Assembly (NCBI RefSeq): GCF_017873395.1
Contig: NZ_JAGGKC010000020.1
Location: forward strand, 13,307 to 77,306
Reading direction: 5' to 3'
DNA from: Youngiibacter multivorans
GTDB lineage: Bacteria; Bacillota; Clostridia; Clostridiales; Clostridiaceae
DNA: 64,000 nt
The notes under the pieces were generated by a model. That model was not told the DNA's origin and did no database searches. It worked only from the letters and a program-made list of their open reading frames with translations. The position numbers and the translations under genes were made by a program. Below are positions 24,994-33,956 of this stretch, in pieces; position 1 is the first letter of the stretch; the number at the start of each line of letters is the position of its first letter.

Positions 24994-26367
24994 ATGGCTG
25001 TAAAAAATGACAGACTGACATCCGAAATACTTGAAAACTCAGGCGGCAGTGATAATGTCGCTTCAATAACAAACTGCATGACACGTGTAAGGATGACATT
25101 CAAGGATAACTCCAAGGTGAACACAGACAAGCTGAAAAAGATTGAAGGTGTCATGGGAGTCGTTGAAAGCAGCGGACAGTACCAGATAGTAGTCGGACCC
25201 GGAACCTCAACCAAGATTGCCCAGGAGCTCGAGAAGGTTACTGGAATAAAGGGACAGGTTGATGCAGAGTTCGGAAATGCCGATGCGGTAAAGAAGGATA
25301 TGAAGGCAAGGTATGAGAAGCCATTCTCAAGGGTACTCAAGTCCATTTCAAACATATTCATACCGCTCATACCTGCATTCATTGCATCAGGACTAATAAT
25401 GGGTATAAACAATCTATTGAAGAATCCTCTGGTCCTTCCGGGCTTCGCTGCTGCAAACCCAGCTCTCGTAGGACTTCTCGGAATCTTCGGAGCCGCAATA
25501 TTCACGTATATGAACATACTGGTAGGCTATAATGCAGCCAGGGAATTCGGAGGCTCTGCCGCTCTGGGAGCAGTAATGGCCGGAATCCTGATGCATCCGT
25601 CACTTGGTGACATAGTTCTGTTCGGAACCAAGCTGGTTCCAGGCAGAGGAGGAATCATAGCAGTCCTTCTTGTAGTTTTCTTCGCCTCTAAGGTTGAGAA
25701 GTCTGTAAGAAAGCTGATGCCTGAGTCACTTGACCTCATACTGACTCCACTTATAACAGTCCTTGTAGCAGGTGCAGCTGCGGTTCTCGTACTTCAGCCA
25801 CTTGGAGGCTGGATATCAGAATCCATAGGTAGGGCAGTAACCGGTGCCATTTCAGGTGGCGGAGCCTTCATCGGAGCAGCGCTTGCGGGCACATTCCTTC
25901 CGCTTGTAATGACAGGAATCCATCAGGGGCTTACACCGATCCATGCCGACCTTATAGCATCAAAGGGCTTCACAATACTCCTTCCGATTCTTGCAATGGC
26001 CGGTGCGGGTCAGGTTGGAGCATCAGTTGCGGTGTATTTCAAGACCAAGAACAAGAGGCTTAAAAGAACAATAGCCTCAGCACTTCCCGTCGGAATCCTT
26101 GGTGTTGGCGAACCCCTCATATATGGCGTAACACTTCCTCTTGGAAAGCCATTCCTCGGTGCATGCATCGGAGGAGCGGCAGGAGGAGCTGTAGTAGCTG
26201 CATTCGGCAACATCGGAGCTGTAGCAATGGGTCTTTCAGGTCTGCCTCTGGCAGCAGCGATAGTGCCTGGCGGTGCAATGAAGTACCTTATCGGAGTCTT
26301 ATCGGCATACGTGGTTGGATTCATCGCAACCAGCCTTATAGGCTTCAATGATCCTGTAGAAGAATAA
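24994..26367 (+). CDS. murP: PTS transporter subunit IIBC, MurNAc-type
   Basis: The 457-residue protein imports and phosphorylates N-acetylmuramic acid or MurNAc-GlcNAc. The IIB domain (about 1-90) has the phospho-cysteine motif SITNCMTRVRMTF, and the IIC domain (about 105-455) has around ten hydrophobic segments with TGIHQGLTPIHADLI and GVGEPLIYGVTLPLGKPFLGA. No IIA domain is fused or adjacent, so it must borrow a glucose-type EIIA, as known for MurP. The sugar assignment rests on its place right behind murQ. Confidence 0.9.
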   Translation: MAVKNDRLTSEILENSGGSDNVASITNCMTRVRMTFKDNSKVNTDKLKKIEGVMGVVESSGQYQIVVGPGTSTKIAQELEKVTGIKGQVDAEFGNADAVKKDMKARYEKPFSRVLKSISNIFIPLIPAFIASGLIMGINNLLKNPLVLPGFAAANPALVGLLGIFGAAIFTYMNILVGYNAAREFGGSAALGAVMAGILMHPSLGDIVLFGTKLVPGRGGIIAVLLVVFFASKVEKSVRKLMPESLDLILTPLITVLVAGAAAVLVLQPLGGWISESIGRAVTGAISGGGAFIGAALAGTFLPLVMTGIHQGLTPIHADLIASKGFTILLPILAMAGAGQVGASVAVYFKTKNKRLKRTIASALPVGILGVGEPLIYGVTLPLGKPFLGACIGGAAGGAVVAAFGNIGAVAMGLSGLPLAAAIVPGGAMKYLIGVLSAYVVGFIATSLIGFNDPVEE

Positions 26368-26387
26368 GATAATGGGAGGATGAAGAC

Positions 26388-27434
26388 ATGCATGGAATTT
26401 CAATATTTCCCGGAATGGGATATCCACTTGAAGACAGCTTGAAATACCTGGAGGAAGCCTCAAAGAGAGGCTTCACCAGGGTCTTCACCTCCCTGCATAT
26501 ACCTGAGGCCGGCAGCACCCTCGAATATGAGGCCGAAGCAATTGCCCAGAAGGCAGCCTCACTGGGCATGGAGCTGACAGCTGATGTGTCTAAGGGCTAT
26601 ATGAAGAAGATGGAGAGCATGGGGCTTAAAATACATGCTCTGAGACTTGATTTCGGTTTCTCCCCGGAGGAGATAGCGGAGCTTTCAAATTCAGACAGGT
26701 TCAAAATTCAGCTGAACGCATCAGTCCTTGATGAGGGAAGCCTGGACATTCTTCTTTCTCTTGGGCTTGACCCACTGAATGTTGAAGTCTGCCACAACTA
26801 TTATCCAAGGCGCGATACGGGAATATCATGGGATTTTCTAAAGAAGAGAAACGACTTTTTCCATTCACTCGGGATGAAGACCATGGCCTTCATTCCCTCC
26901 AGGTCAGGTAAAAGAGGTCCCCTCTTCGAGGGTCTTCCGACAGTTGAAGCTCACAGGGATATCATGCCTATGGTCTCAGCTCAGCACCTGATGAAAGGTG
27001 GAACTGACCTTGTCCTATTCGGAGATGCAATCGCTTCCCTTCTGGAATTGGACTCACTTTCAGGCATAAGGCAGGATGTTGTCAGACTTCCAATACGCCT
27101 TCTGGCTGATGAAGCAGAAGCTTCCGCCTTCCTGTCAGGTATCCACCACAACAGGCTTGACCCTGCCGAGTATGTCATAAGGTCTGAAGAATCAAGAACT
27201 ATTAAAAAAAGTAAGGTATTTCCTATAAATTGTATTAACAGAGATGTCTATTCTGTTACAATTGATAATAATGGTTATGGAAGGTATGAGGGAGAGCTGC
27301 AGATCGTAAAGAAGGACCTGCCTGCTGACCCCAGGGTAAATGTTTTGGGAAGCTCCCGTGACGGCAAGCTGCTCATAGACATGCTCGGTCCCGGAGACGC
27401 CTTCGAGTTCCACATACTAAAGGATAGGATGTGA
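26388..27434 (+). CDS. mupG: DUF871/MupG-family 6-phospho-N-acetylmuramidase
   Basis: The 348-residue protein belongs to the DUF871 family, for which MupG of Staphylococcus aureus was shown to split MurNAc-6P-GlcNAc. An N-terminal TIM-barrel (about 1-230) contains GISIFPGMG at the start, LRLDFGFSPEEIAEL, VEVCHNYYPRRDTGIS and AFIPS, and a small C-terminal domain with GDAFEFHIL closes the protein. GGGAGGA precedes the ATG. Its place between murP and murR supports import of the disaccharide, followed by cleavage before MurQ acts. Confidence 0.88.
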   Translation: MHGISIFPGMGYPLEDSLKYLEEASKRGFTRVFTSLHIPEAGSTLEYEAEAIAQKAASLGMELTADVSKGYMKKMESMGLKIHALRLDFGFSPEEIAELSNSDRFKIQLNASVLDEGSLDILLSLGLDPLNVEVCHNYYPRRDTGISWDFLKKRNDFFHSLGMKTMAFIPSRSGKRGPLFEGLPTVEAHRDIMPMVSAQHLMKGGTDLVLFGDAIASLLELDSLSGIRQDVVRLPIRLLADEAEASAFLSGIHHNRLDPAEYVIRSEESRTIKKSKVFPINCINRDVYSVTIDNNGYGRYEGELQIVKKDLPADPRVNVLGSSRDGKLLIDMLGPGDAFEFHILKDRM

Positions 27435-27438
27435 TTTG

Positions 27439-28293
27439 ATGGCTGGATTCCTGAGAATCGAGCAGATGCGAGCCGGCTTCTCCAAATCGGAGGAAAAGAT
27501 TGCAGACTACATACTGGAAAACGAATCGAAGATACCAAAATTCAACGTAAAGGAGTTTGCTGACAGCGTTGGCACAAGTACGGCCAGCATAGTCAGGTTC
27601 GCAAAGAAGCTGGGATACCAGAGCTTTGTGGAGTTCAGACTCGGCTTCCTTGAGTATCTCAAGGAGTCGGAAAGCGGAACAACAGTATATGAGGCAGTAG
27701 AAAAGAGTGACTCCATGGATGAGATCATCGATAAGATCAGCTCAGGAAACTCCAAGGCAATTCTCGATACTGCCGGAAGCCTCAATGCAGAAATGGTAGC
27801 CAGAGCAGTTGATGCCATAATAAAGTCAGAAAGGGTCTATTTCTTCGGAGTAGGACAGTCGGCACTTGTTGCAGAGGACTTCCAGCTGAAGCTCATGAGG
27901 ATAGGAAAGGACTCCATATTCTACAAGGATACCCACAGCCAGCTTGCTTCTTCTGTGCACCTGAAGAAGGGAGACCTTGCCATAGGAATCTCCAACAGCG
28001 GCAGCTCCATGGAGGTCTTCAAGGCCCTGGAGAAGGCTAAGAGCAAGGGAGCAACCATAATTAGCATAACGAAGCTTGGCAGGAATCCGATATCTCAGCT
28101 TGCAGATATGGATTTCCATACCATAGCTGAAGAAAAGAACTACAGGACCGGAGCCATAGTCTCAAGGATGGCCCAGCTTACAATAGTTGACATTCTCTTC
28201 ATCGGAGTGGCAAGGATGAGCTTTGATGAAGTGAGAGATGATATCAAGGAAACAAGAAGCATGGTTGAAGACCTGAAGCTCAGGATTACATGA
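27439..28293 (+). CDS. murR: MurR/RpiR-family regulator of the MurNAc operon
   Basis: The 284-residue protein has an N-terminal RpiR helix-turn-helix (about 1-75, FNVKEFADSVGTSTASIVRFAKKLGYQ) and a C-terminal SIS domain (about 120-250) with VYFFGVGQSA and GISNSGSSMEVFKALEKAKSKGA, which binds a sugar phosphate, probably MurNAc-6P. The frame is open at a TTG at 27436, but ATG 27439 is the natural start, 4 bases after the mupG stop. It probably binds the TGAAAT-TTT-ATTTCA palindrome at the operon promoter. Confidence 0.9.
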   Translation: MAGFLRIEQMRAGFSKSEEKIADYILENESKIPKFNVKEFADSVGTSTASIVRFAKKLGYQSFVEFRLGFLEYLKESESGTTVYEAVEKSDSMDEIIDKISSGNSKAILDTAGSLNAEMVARAVDAIIKSERVYFFGVGQSALVAEDFQLKLMRIGKDSIFYKDTHSQLASSVHLKKGDLAIGISNSGSSMEVFKALEKAKSKGATIISITKLGRNPISQLADMDFHTIAEEKNYRTGAIVSRMAQLTIVDILFIGVARMSFDEVRDDIKETRSMVEDLKLRIT

Positions 28294-28299
28294 AAATAT

Positions 28300-28339
28300 A
28301 GAGAACCGGAAAATGCGCCATGCACATTCCCGGTTCTCT
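28300..28339. terminator. Bidirectional terminator between mur and trp operons
   Basis: AGAGAACCGG pairs with CCGGTTCTCT around a 20-base loop that can itself fold. It lies between the convergent murR and hydrolase genes, with T-rich tails on both sides. Confidence 0.75.
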
Positions 28340-28375
28340 CATTTTAGACTTACTTTCTTCCTTCATCCACATTCT

Positions 28376-29044
28376 TCACTCCTCAACTCTATCGAGAAAG
28401 GGCTTCAGTATCCCGTATAGCTTCCTGCTGTGCACCACGTAGCTGGCATGGCCTTCACCCTCCAGGATCACGAGCCTTGAATTCCTGATGCACCCCGCTA
28501 TATGCCGAGTGTGCTCTTCCTTTATGATATCGCTTTTTCCAGCGATGACTAGTGTTGGCACTTCGATCTTCTCCAGCTCCTCGTCTTTAATGTCAGGCTG
28601 TGTGAGCATCATCTTTACCTTTCTGCTTCTTGTAAAAAAATGGATGATCCTGAACATTCTGATGTATTTCCCTTTGACTCCATCAGGATTAAGATTCGCT
28701 CCGCTGACGGCAATTCCTGAGGTTAGCTCCGGATGCCTCAAAGCAAGCAGCAGAGCTACTATTCCACCATCACTGAAGCCGTACACGAAGGGTCTGTCTA
28801 ATCCAAGCTTCCTTATGAGGCCTGCAGTGTCCTCTGCCATGCTATCGTATGACAGTTCGCTTACCTTGCTGCTTTTTCCATGTCCCCTGCTGTCCATGGC
28901 ATACACACCATGGTCAATTGACAGCTCTTCGGAAAGAACATCGAAAATGCCATGGTCCTCGCCATTTCCGTGAAGAAGGACAACTGGCCTGCCTTCACCT
29001 GTTTTCTCATAGAATATGTCTATTCCATTCACATTCATAATCAT
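28376..29044 (-). CDS. Alpha/beta hydrolase at the end of the trp operon
   Basis: The 222-residue protein is an alpha/beta-fold hydrolase. It has the oxyanion segment PVVLLHGNGEDHGIF (about 20), the nucleophile Ser in VYGFSDGGIVALLLA (about 91), the acid in PTLVIAGKSDIIKEEHT (about 172) and the final His in LEGEGHASYV (about 199). Substrate is unknown. Its ATG lies 2 bases past the trpA stop with no separate promoter visible, so it is probably the last gene of the trp operon, although it has no known place in tryptophan synthesis. Confidence 0.85.
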   Translation of the reverse strand: MIMNVNGIDIFYEKTGEGRPVVLLHGNGEDHGIFDVLSEELSIDHGVYAMDSRGHGKSSKVSELSYDSMAEDTAGLIRKLGLDRPFVYGFSDGGIVALLLALRHPELTSGIAVSGANLNPDGVKGKYIRMFRIIHFFTRSRKVKMMLTQPDIKDEELEKIEVPTLVIAGKSDIIKEEHTRHIAGCIRNSRLVILEGEGHASYVVHSRKLYGILKPFLDRVEE

Positions 29045-29048
29045 TTCA

Positions 29049-29819
29049 TCACCTTAAGGCTTCCTTCATAGACCTGACGTAGTCATAAATGTATTTTCCG
29101 GCATCCTCACCATGTTCAGCTATCAGCTTCACAATGGCGCTGCCGACGATAACGCCATCGGCGTATGATGATATCTCTTTTGCCTGATCCGGACTGCTTA
29201 TCCCGAATCCAACTGCGATCTTAGTCTCCGTTGCATCCCGTGCCGCTTCAACTATGGATTTCAGGTCAGTCCTTATCTCGCTCCTTACACCGGTTACTCC
29301 CATTGATGAGACTATGTACAGGAACCCTGATGACTTCTCTGCAATCATCCTTATCCTCTTCTCTGAGGTAGGGGCTATCAGGGAAATGATGTCTATGCCA
29401 TTTTCTTTAGCTATTCCAGCTACCTCGCCCTTTTCCTCGAATGGCAGGTCGGGTATTATGATCCCGTCAACTCCTGACTTTCTGCATCTTCCAAAAAACT
29501 CCTGATAGCCAGTCTTGAAAACAGGATTAAGATAAGTCAGGAATACCAGAGGTATCTCTGATACCTTCCTTACTTTCTCAACCAGCTGGAATACCTTTGT
29601 AAGGTCAGTTCCTGCCTTCAGCGCTCTGATGTTCGCTTCCTGGATGACCGGTCCCTCAGCCATGGGATCTGAAAATGGTATGCCTATCTCAACAAGGTCA
29701 GCTCCTGCCTTCTCCATTTCAAGTATGAACTCCAGGCTCTTATCAATACCGGGGTCGCCTGCTGTAAGGAAGCCTATGAATGCCTTCTTGTTTTCAAATG
29801 CCTTATCAATCCTCGTCAT
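29049..29819 (-). CDS. trpA: Tryptophan synthase alpha chain
   Basis: TrpA splits indole-3-glycerol phosphate into indole and glyceraldehyde-3-phosphate. The 256-residue TIM-barrel has family blocks GFLTAGDPG near the start and LVEIGIPFSDPMAEGPVIQ near residue 41. The catalytic Glu (E49 of E. coli) is present, but the catalytic Asp60 is a Glu here: the GAG codon in DPMAEGP. I believe this change occurs in some other Firmicutes. VGFGISSPDQA binds the phosphate. The gene overlaps trpB by 14 bases. Confidence 0.94.
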   Translation of the reverse strand: MTRIDKAFENKKAFIGFLTAGDPGIDKSLEFILEMEKAGADLVEIGIPFSDPMAEGPVIQEANIRALKAGTDLTKVFQLVEKVRKVSEIPLVFLTYLNPVFKTGYQEFFGRCRKSGVDGIIIPDLPFEEKGEVAGIAKENGIDIISLIAPTSEKRIRMIAEKSSGFLYIVSSMGVTGVRSEIRTDLKSIVEAARDATETKIAVGFGISSPDQAKEISSYADGVIVGSAIVKLIAEHGEDAGKYIYDYVRSMKEALR

Positions 29820-30996
29820 GAAGGTCCACCCCCTTGTACCTTGCTATAGCAGCCACATCCTTGTCTCCTCTTCCTGAAAGGCATATGATCATTATCGAAT
29901 CCTTCGGCATACCTGGTGCTGCCTTCATTGCATAAGCCACCGCATGTGCGCTCTCTATGGCGCAGATTATACCCTCTGTTTTTGCGAGATATTCGAAAGC
30001 AGCAACTGCCTCGTCGTCAGTTACTGGAACATATTTTGCACGTCCCCTGTCGAACAGGTCGGCATGCTCGGGTCCTATCCCGGGATAATCAAGGCCTGCC
30101 GAAATAGAATATACAGGTGCTATCTGACCTTCGTCATCCTGGCAGAAATAGGACTTCATCCCATGGAATACGCCGACTGTCCCGGTTGAAAGGGTTGCAG
30201 CATGCATGTCGCTGGAAATGCCTCTTCCGGCTGCCTCACAGCCCACAAGCTCTACACCTTCATCAGATATGAAATTCCGGAACATACCCATGGCATTGCT
30301 GCCGCCGCCAACGCATGCGACTACCATATCAGGAAGCTTTCCTTCAGATTTGAGTATCTGCTCCCTTGCCTCCCTGCTGATAATGCTCTGGAAATCCCCC
30401 ACCATCTCAGGAAACGGATGAGGTCCCATTACAGAGCCTATGACATAATGAGTGTCGTGGACCCTTCTCGTCCACTCCCTCATTGTCTCGTTGACAGCAT
30501 CCTTCAAGGTCATGGTACCGCTTGTGACCTCATGGACAGTTGCTCCCAGTAGCTTCATCCTGTATACATTGAGGGCCTGCCTTACCGTATCCTCCCTGCC
30601 CATGAATATCTCGCACTCAAGCCCAAGAAGCGCCGCTGCAGTAGCCGTGGCAACTCCATGCTGTCCTGCACCAGTCTCGGCTATTACCCTTGTCTTTCCC
30701 ATCCGTTTGGCAAGAAGCACCTGACCCAGCACATTGTTTATCTTGTGGGAACCAGTATGGTTCAAATCCTCCCTCTTGAGATAGATCTTCGCCCCTCCCA
30801 GGTCCTCTGTCATCTTTTTCGCGAAATAAAGAAGGGATGGACGTCCTGCATAATCCTTCAGGAGCGCTTCAAGCTCGCTTACGAAATTCGGGTCCGCCAT
30901 TGCTTCCCTATATGCCTTCTCCAGATTTATTATCTCATTCATCAGAGTTTCAGGGACATATTGACCGCCGTGTATTCCGAATCTTCCGTCACCCAT
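29806..30996 (-). CDS. trpB: Tryptophan synthase beta chain
   Basis: TrpB joins indole with serine using pyridoxal phosphate. The 396-residue protein has FGIHGGQYVPETLM at the start, the PLP lysine in NHTGSHKINNVLGQ (about residue 88), AETGAGQHGVATATAAALLG (about 110), the phosphate loop VACVGGGSNAMGMF (about 230) and the ending CLSGRGDKDV. It is a normal-length TrpB1. The gene overlaps trpF by 8 and trpA by 14 bases, giving tight coupling of the alpha and beta chains. Confidence 0.97.
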   Translation of the reverse strand: MGDGRFGIHGGQYVPETLMNEIINLEKAYREAMADPNFVSELEALLKDYAGRPSLLYFAKKMTEDLGGAKIYLKREDLNHTGSHKINNVLGQVLLAKRMGKTRVIAETGAGQHGVATATAAALLGLECEIFMGREDTVRQALNVYRMKLLGATVHEVTSGTMTLKDAVNETMREWTRRVHDTHYVIGSVMGPHPFPEMVGDFQSIISREAREQILKSEGKLPDMVVACVGGGSNAMGMFRNFISDEGVELVGCEAAGRGISSDMHAATLSTGTVGVFHGMKSYFCQDDEGQIAPVYSISAGLDYPGIGPEHADLFDRGRAKYVPVTDDEAVAAFEYLAKTEGIICAIESAHAVAYAMKAAPGMPKDSIMIICLSGRGDKDVAAIARYKGVDLHDED

Positions 30997-31585
30997 TACT
31001 TACCATCCTCCTTATCTTCTTCATCTTTTCCAAATCCTTAAGCCCGTCTGTCTCGACTCCGCTTGAAAGGTCAACCGCAAATGGATTGATTGCTTCCATT
31101 GCATCCCTTATGTTTCCTGAATTGAGTCCTCCTGCAAGGAAATACTCCCTGCTGAAGCCCTCAAGAATGCTCCAGTCAAATGTCTTCCCGGTTCCGGCTC
31201 CGCTGTCGAAAAGGATATAGTCAGCGGTGCTTGATTCAGCATTCCGAACATCTTCCCTGCTCACAGGTCTTACCGCCTTTATGATGACAGCATCTGTCTT
31301 TTCCCTGAGCCTTGAGATATATTCCTCATCCTCATGTCCATGGAGCTGCACCATTGATATCGTCTCATCTGACAGAATCTCAAGAATCCTTTCGATTTCT
31401 TCATCCACGAAGACTCCAACTGTGGCTATCGAAGGATCGAGCAGCTTCCTTAGCTCCTTTGCATTTTCCCGGCTAACCTGCCTTTTGCTCCTTGCAAACA
31501 CAAAGCCTGCATATTCCGGATGCACTTCATTTGCATAACCAATATCCTCTTCCCTGAAAAGGCCGCATATCTTTAGCCTTGTCAT
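30989..31585 (-). CDS. trpF: Phosphoribosylanthranilate isomerase
   Basis: TrpF turns phosphoribosylanthranilate into the carboxyphenylamino deoxyribulose phosphate. The 198-residue TIM-barrel begins TRLKICGLFREEDI, with the catalytic Cys in KICG, and has FVDEEIERILEI, VQLHGHEDEEYI and the catalytic Asp in ILFDSGAGTGKTFDW (about residue 125), then LAGGLNSGNI and VDLSSGVE. It overlaps trpC by 4 and trpB by 8 bases. Confidence 0.95.
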   Translation of the reverse strand: MTRLKICGLFREEDIGYANEVHPEYAGFVFARSKRQVSRENAKELRKLLDPSIATVGVFVDEEIERILEILSDETISMVQLHGHEDEEYISRLREKTDAVIIKAVRPVSREDVRNAESSTADYILFDSGAGTGKTFDWSILEGFSREYFLAGGLNSGNIRDAMEAINPFAVDLSSGVETDGLKDLEKMKKIRRMVSNG

Positions 31586-32367
31586 ATCTTCATCCCCTTA
31601 AGCTTCTGAAGTTCTGTCTTCTTGTCAGGACTCCTCATGAGAGTCTCTCCAATCAGGACTGCGTCAGTCCCGATATTTTCGAGCATCTCAATGTCCTCCC
31701 TTGTCCTTATACCACTTTCAGACACAAATACTATTCCAGGCGGCACAAGCTTCCTAAGCCTTACGCTTGTGTCGATGTCAACCTCGAAGGTCTTGAGGTC
31801 CCTGTTGTTTACCCCTATAACCCTTGCGCCGGCATTTACTGCAGACCTTACTTCCTTCTCGTCATGGACCTCTACAAGTGCTGATAGCCCTAAAGAGTGA
31901 GCAATACCTATGTATTCTGAAAGCGTCTTCTCGTCCAGGAGAGAACAGATAAGTAGGACTGCAGATGCACCCAAAACCTTTGCCTCATAAATCTGGTAGC
32001 TGCTGACAGTGAAGTCCTTCCTGAGGACAGGGATCCCGACTTTCTTTGCTATATCTCTCAGATACTCGTCACTTCCCATGAACCAGAAGGGCTCAGTCAG
32101 CACTGAAATGGCGGTGGCCCCAGCCTTCTCGTATTCAATCGCTATTGCCAGATGGTCGAAATCGTGAGCGATTACCCCTTTTGACGGTGACGCCTTCTTT
32201 ACTTCACAGATGAACGATATACCTGGGGCCTTGAGAACCTCTTCAAAAGGATACCCCGTATCCGGATCCATGGCAGTTGCCTCAGCCATGACTTTTTCAA
32301 GAGGTTTCACCAACATAAGCTCTCTAACCCTTTCCCTTGTCCTGTCAGCTATCTTCTGGAGTATCAT
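31582..32367 (-). CDS. trpC: Indole-3-glycerol phosphate synthase
   Basis: TrpC closes the indole ring with loss of CO2. The 261-residue TIM-barrel has FICEVKKASPSKGVIA (about 50), ISVLTEPFWFMGSDEYL, VLRKDFTVSSYQIYEAKVLGASAVLLI (about 113), VIGVNNRDLKTFEVD (about 178) and VSESGIRTREDIEML. All catalytic residues expected in these blocks (Lys, Glu, Lys, Glu) are present. It overlaps trpD and trpF by 4 bases each. Confidence 0.96.
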   Translation of the reverse strand: MILQKIADRTRERVRELMLVKPLEKVMAEATAMDPDTGYPFEEVLKAPGISFICEVKKASPSKGVIAHDFDHLAIAIEYEKAGATAISVLTEPFWFMGSDEYLRDIAKKVGIPVLRKDFTVSSYQIYEAKVLGASAVLLICSLLDEKTLSEYIGIAHSLGLSALVEVHDEKEVRSAVNAGARVIGVNNRDLKTFEVDIDTSVRLRKLVPPGIVFVSESGIRTREDIEMLENIGTDAVLIGETLMRSPDKKTELQKLKGMKI

Positions 32368-33383
32368 GCTGAAGTCACCTGAGATGCTGCAATGAGGGAC
32401 TTCAACTTTTCAATCGCAGCTCCACTGTCTATTGTTTCTGCAGCCATGAGGATGCCTTCCCTGACAGTGTCCGCTGTTCCTGCAATGTACAGGCAAAGCG
32501 CTGCGTTTAAGAGCACCACATCTCTTTTGGGGCCTCTCTCCAGTCCTGAAAGGATCCGTTCGGTTATCACAGCATTCTCTTCAGGATGTCCTCCGACAAG
32601 GTCCTCAGGCATGCAAAGCTTAAAGCCAAGCTCACGTGGGTCGATTGTTCCGGTGGTCAGAACTCCATCCCTGATCTCACAGAACTTTGTGGTTGTAGTA
32701 AGTGTAGCCTCATCCAATCCGTCTCCTCCGCAGATCACCATCCCTCTCTCCACTCCAAGGTTTGAAAGAACCCTTGCCAGAGGCTCCACCAGGTCCTCAT
32801 GATAAACGCCCATAAGCTGGAGCTTTGCTCCTGCAGGGTTGGCAAGAGGCCCGAGAATATTGAAAACCGTCCTGATTCCAAGCTCCCTTCGAACAGGAGC
32901 CGCATGCTTCATCGATGAATGGTAGCTGGGCGCGAACATGAAGCATATTCCGTGCTCGTCGAGTATTTCTGCAGCCCTTTCGCAGCTTGTTGCAATGTTG
33001 ACACCAAGGCACTCAAGTACGTCTGCTGCACCACTCTTGCTTGAAACACCCCTGTTGCCGTGCTTTGCAACCCTTACACCGGCAGCTGCCACTACAAATG
33101 CAGTAGTGGTTGATATGTTGAACGTACCTGCAAGGTCTCCTCCTGTTCCCACAATATCCATGGCAGCAAGTTCAGACCTGACCTTAAGTGCCTTTTCCCT
33201 CATGACCTCGGCAAACGAAGTAATCTCCTCTACACTTTCCCCTTTAAGCCTTATGGCAGTGAGGAAGCTTCCGATCTGCGACGGAGTGGCAACTCCGTCC
33301 ATGATCTCTTCCATGGCGGACCTTGCCATTTCGTCATCCAGGTCCTTCCCGTCCATTAGCATTCCTATTGCTTCTTTTATCAT
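32364..33383 (-). CDS. trpD: Anthranilate phosphoribosyltransferase
   Basis: TrpD attaches phosphoribose from PRPP to anthranilate. The 339-residue protein has an N-terminal helical domain (about 1-70), the PRPP-binding DIVGTGGDLAGTFNISTTTAFVVAA (about 76), KHGNRGVSSKSGAADVLECLG (about 107), FNILGPLANPAGAKLQLMGVY and GGDGLDEAT. Length and motifs are typical. It is not fused to TrpG, which is a separate gene overlapping by 4 bases. Confidence 0.96.
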   Translation of the reverse strand: MIKEAIGMLMDGKDLDDEMARSAMEEIMDGVATPSQIGSFLTAIRLKGESVEEITSFAEVMREKALKVRSELAAMDIVGTGGDLAGTFNISTTTAFVVAAAGVRVAKHGNRGVSSKSGAADVLECLGVNIATSCERAAEILDEHGICFMFAPSYHSSMKHAAPVRRELGIRTVFNILGPLANPAGAKLQLMGVYHEDLVEPLARVLSNLGVERGMVICGGDGLDEATLTTTTKFCEIRDGVLTTGTIDPRELGFKLCMPEDLVGGHPEENAVITERILSGLERGPKRDVVLLNAALCLYIAGTADTVREGILMAAETIDSGAAIEKLKSLIAASQVTSA

Positions 33384-33955
33384 TTGTTTGTCCCTCCAAG
33401 AAAATTCAGGAGTATCGTCCTTCCCATGGGAGTAAGTATTGATTCGGGATGGAACTGGACTCCATATACGCTGAAGCTCTTGTGTCTAACTGCCATGATT
33501 TCTCCATCCTCTGTCCTTGCCGTCACTACCAGCTCATCCGGAATCGTGTCTCCAAGCGCTGCCAGTGAATGATACCTTGCTGCCTCAATCTTTCCAGGCA
33601 GATCCCTGAAAAGAATGCAGCTGTTATCAACTGTGATTTCCGACTGCTTTCCATGCATGAGCTCTTTTGCATAGGATACGGTGGCCCCGAATGCCTCGCA
33701 TATTGCCTGATGTCCGAGGCATACTCCCAGTATAGGTACCCTGCCTGCAAAATGCCTTACCACTTCGATGCATATTCCTGCATCAGACGGCTTTCCCGGG
33801 CCCGGCGATATTATGATAGACCTTGGGTTCATCCTTTCTATATCCAATACGGTCACGGCATCATTCCGCACTACCTGAACATCCGGATCTATTGAGCCTA
33901 TCAGCTGGAACAGGTTGTAAGAAAAGCTGTCATAGTTGTCAATAAGAAGTATCAT
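33380..33955 (-). CDS. trpG: Anthranilate synthase component II (glutamine amidotransferase)
   Basis: TrpG releases ammonia from glutamine for TrpE. The 191-residue class I amidotransferase has LIDNYDSFSYNLFQ at the start, ISPGPGKPSDAGI (about 50), the nucleophile Cys in ILGVCLGHQAICEAFG (about 78) and the His/Glu pair in GVQFHPESILT (about 169). It starts 1 base after the trpE stop and overlaps trpD by 4. In some Firmicutes this subunit also serves folate synthesis; nothing here shows that. Confidence 0.95.
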   Translation of the reverse strand: MILLIDNYDSFSYNLFQLIGSIDPDVQVVRNDAVTVLDIERMNPRSIIISPGPGKPSDAGICIEVVRHFAGRVPILGVCLGHQAICEAFGATVSYAKELMHGKQSEITVDNSCILFRDLPGKIEAARYHSLAALGDTIPDELVVTARTEDGEIMAVRHKSFSVYGVQFHPESILTPMGRTILLNFLGGTNK

Positions 33956-33956
33956 C

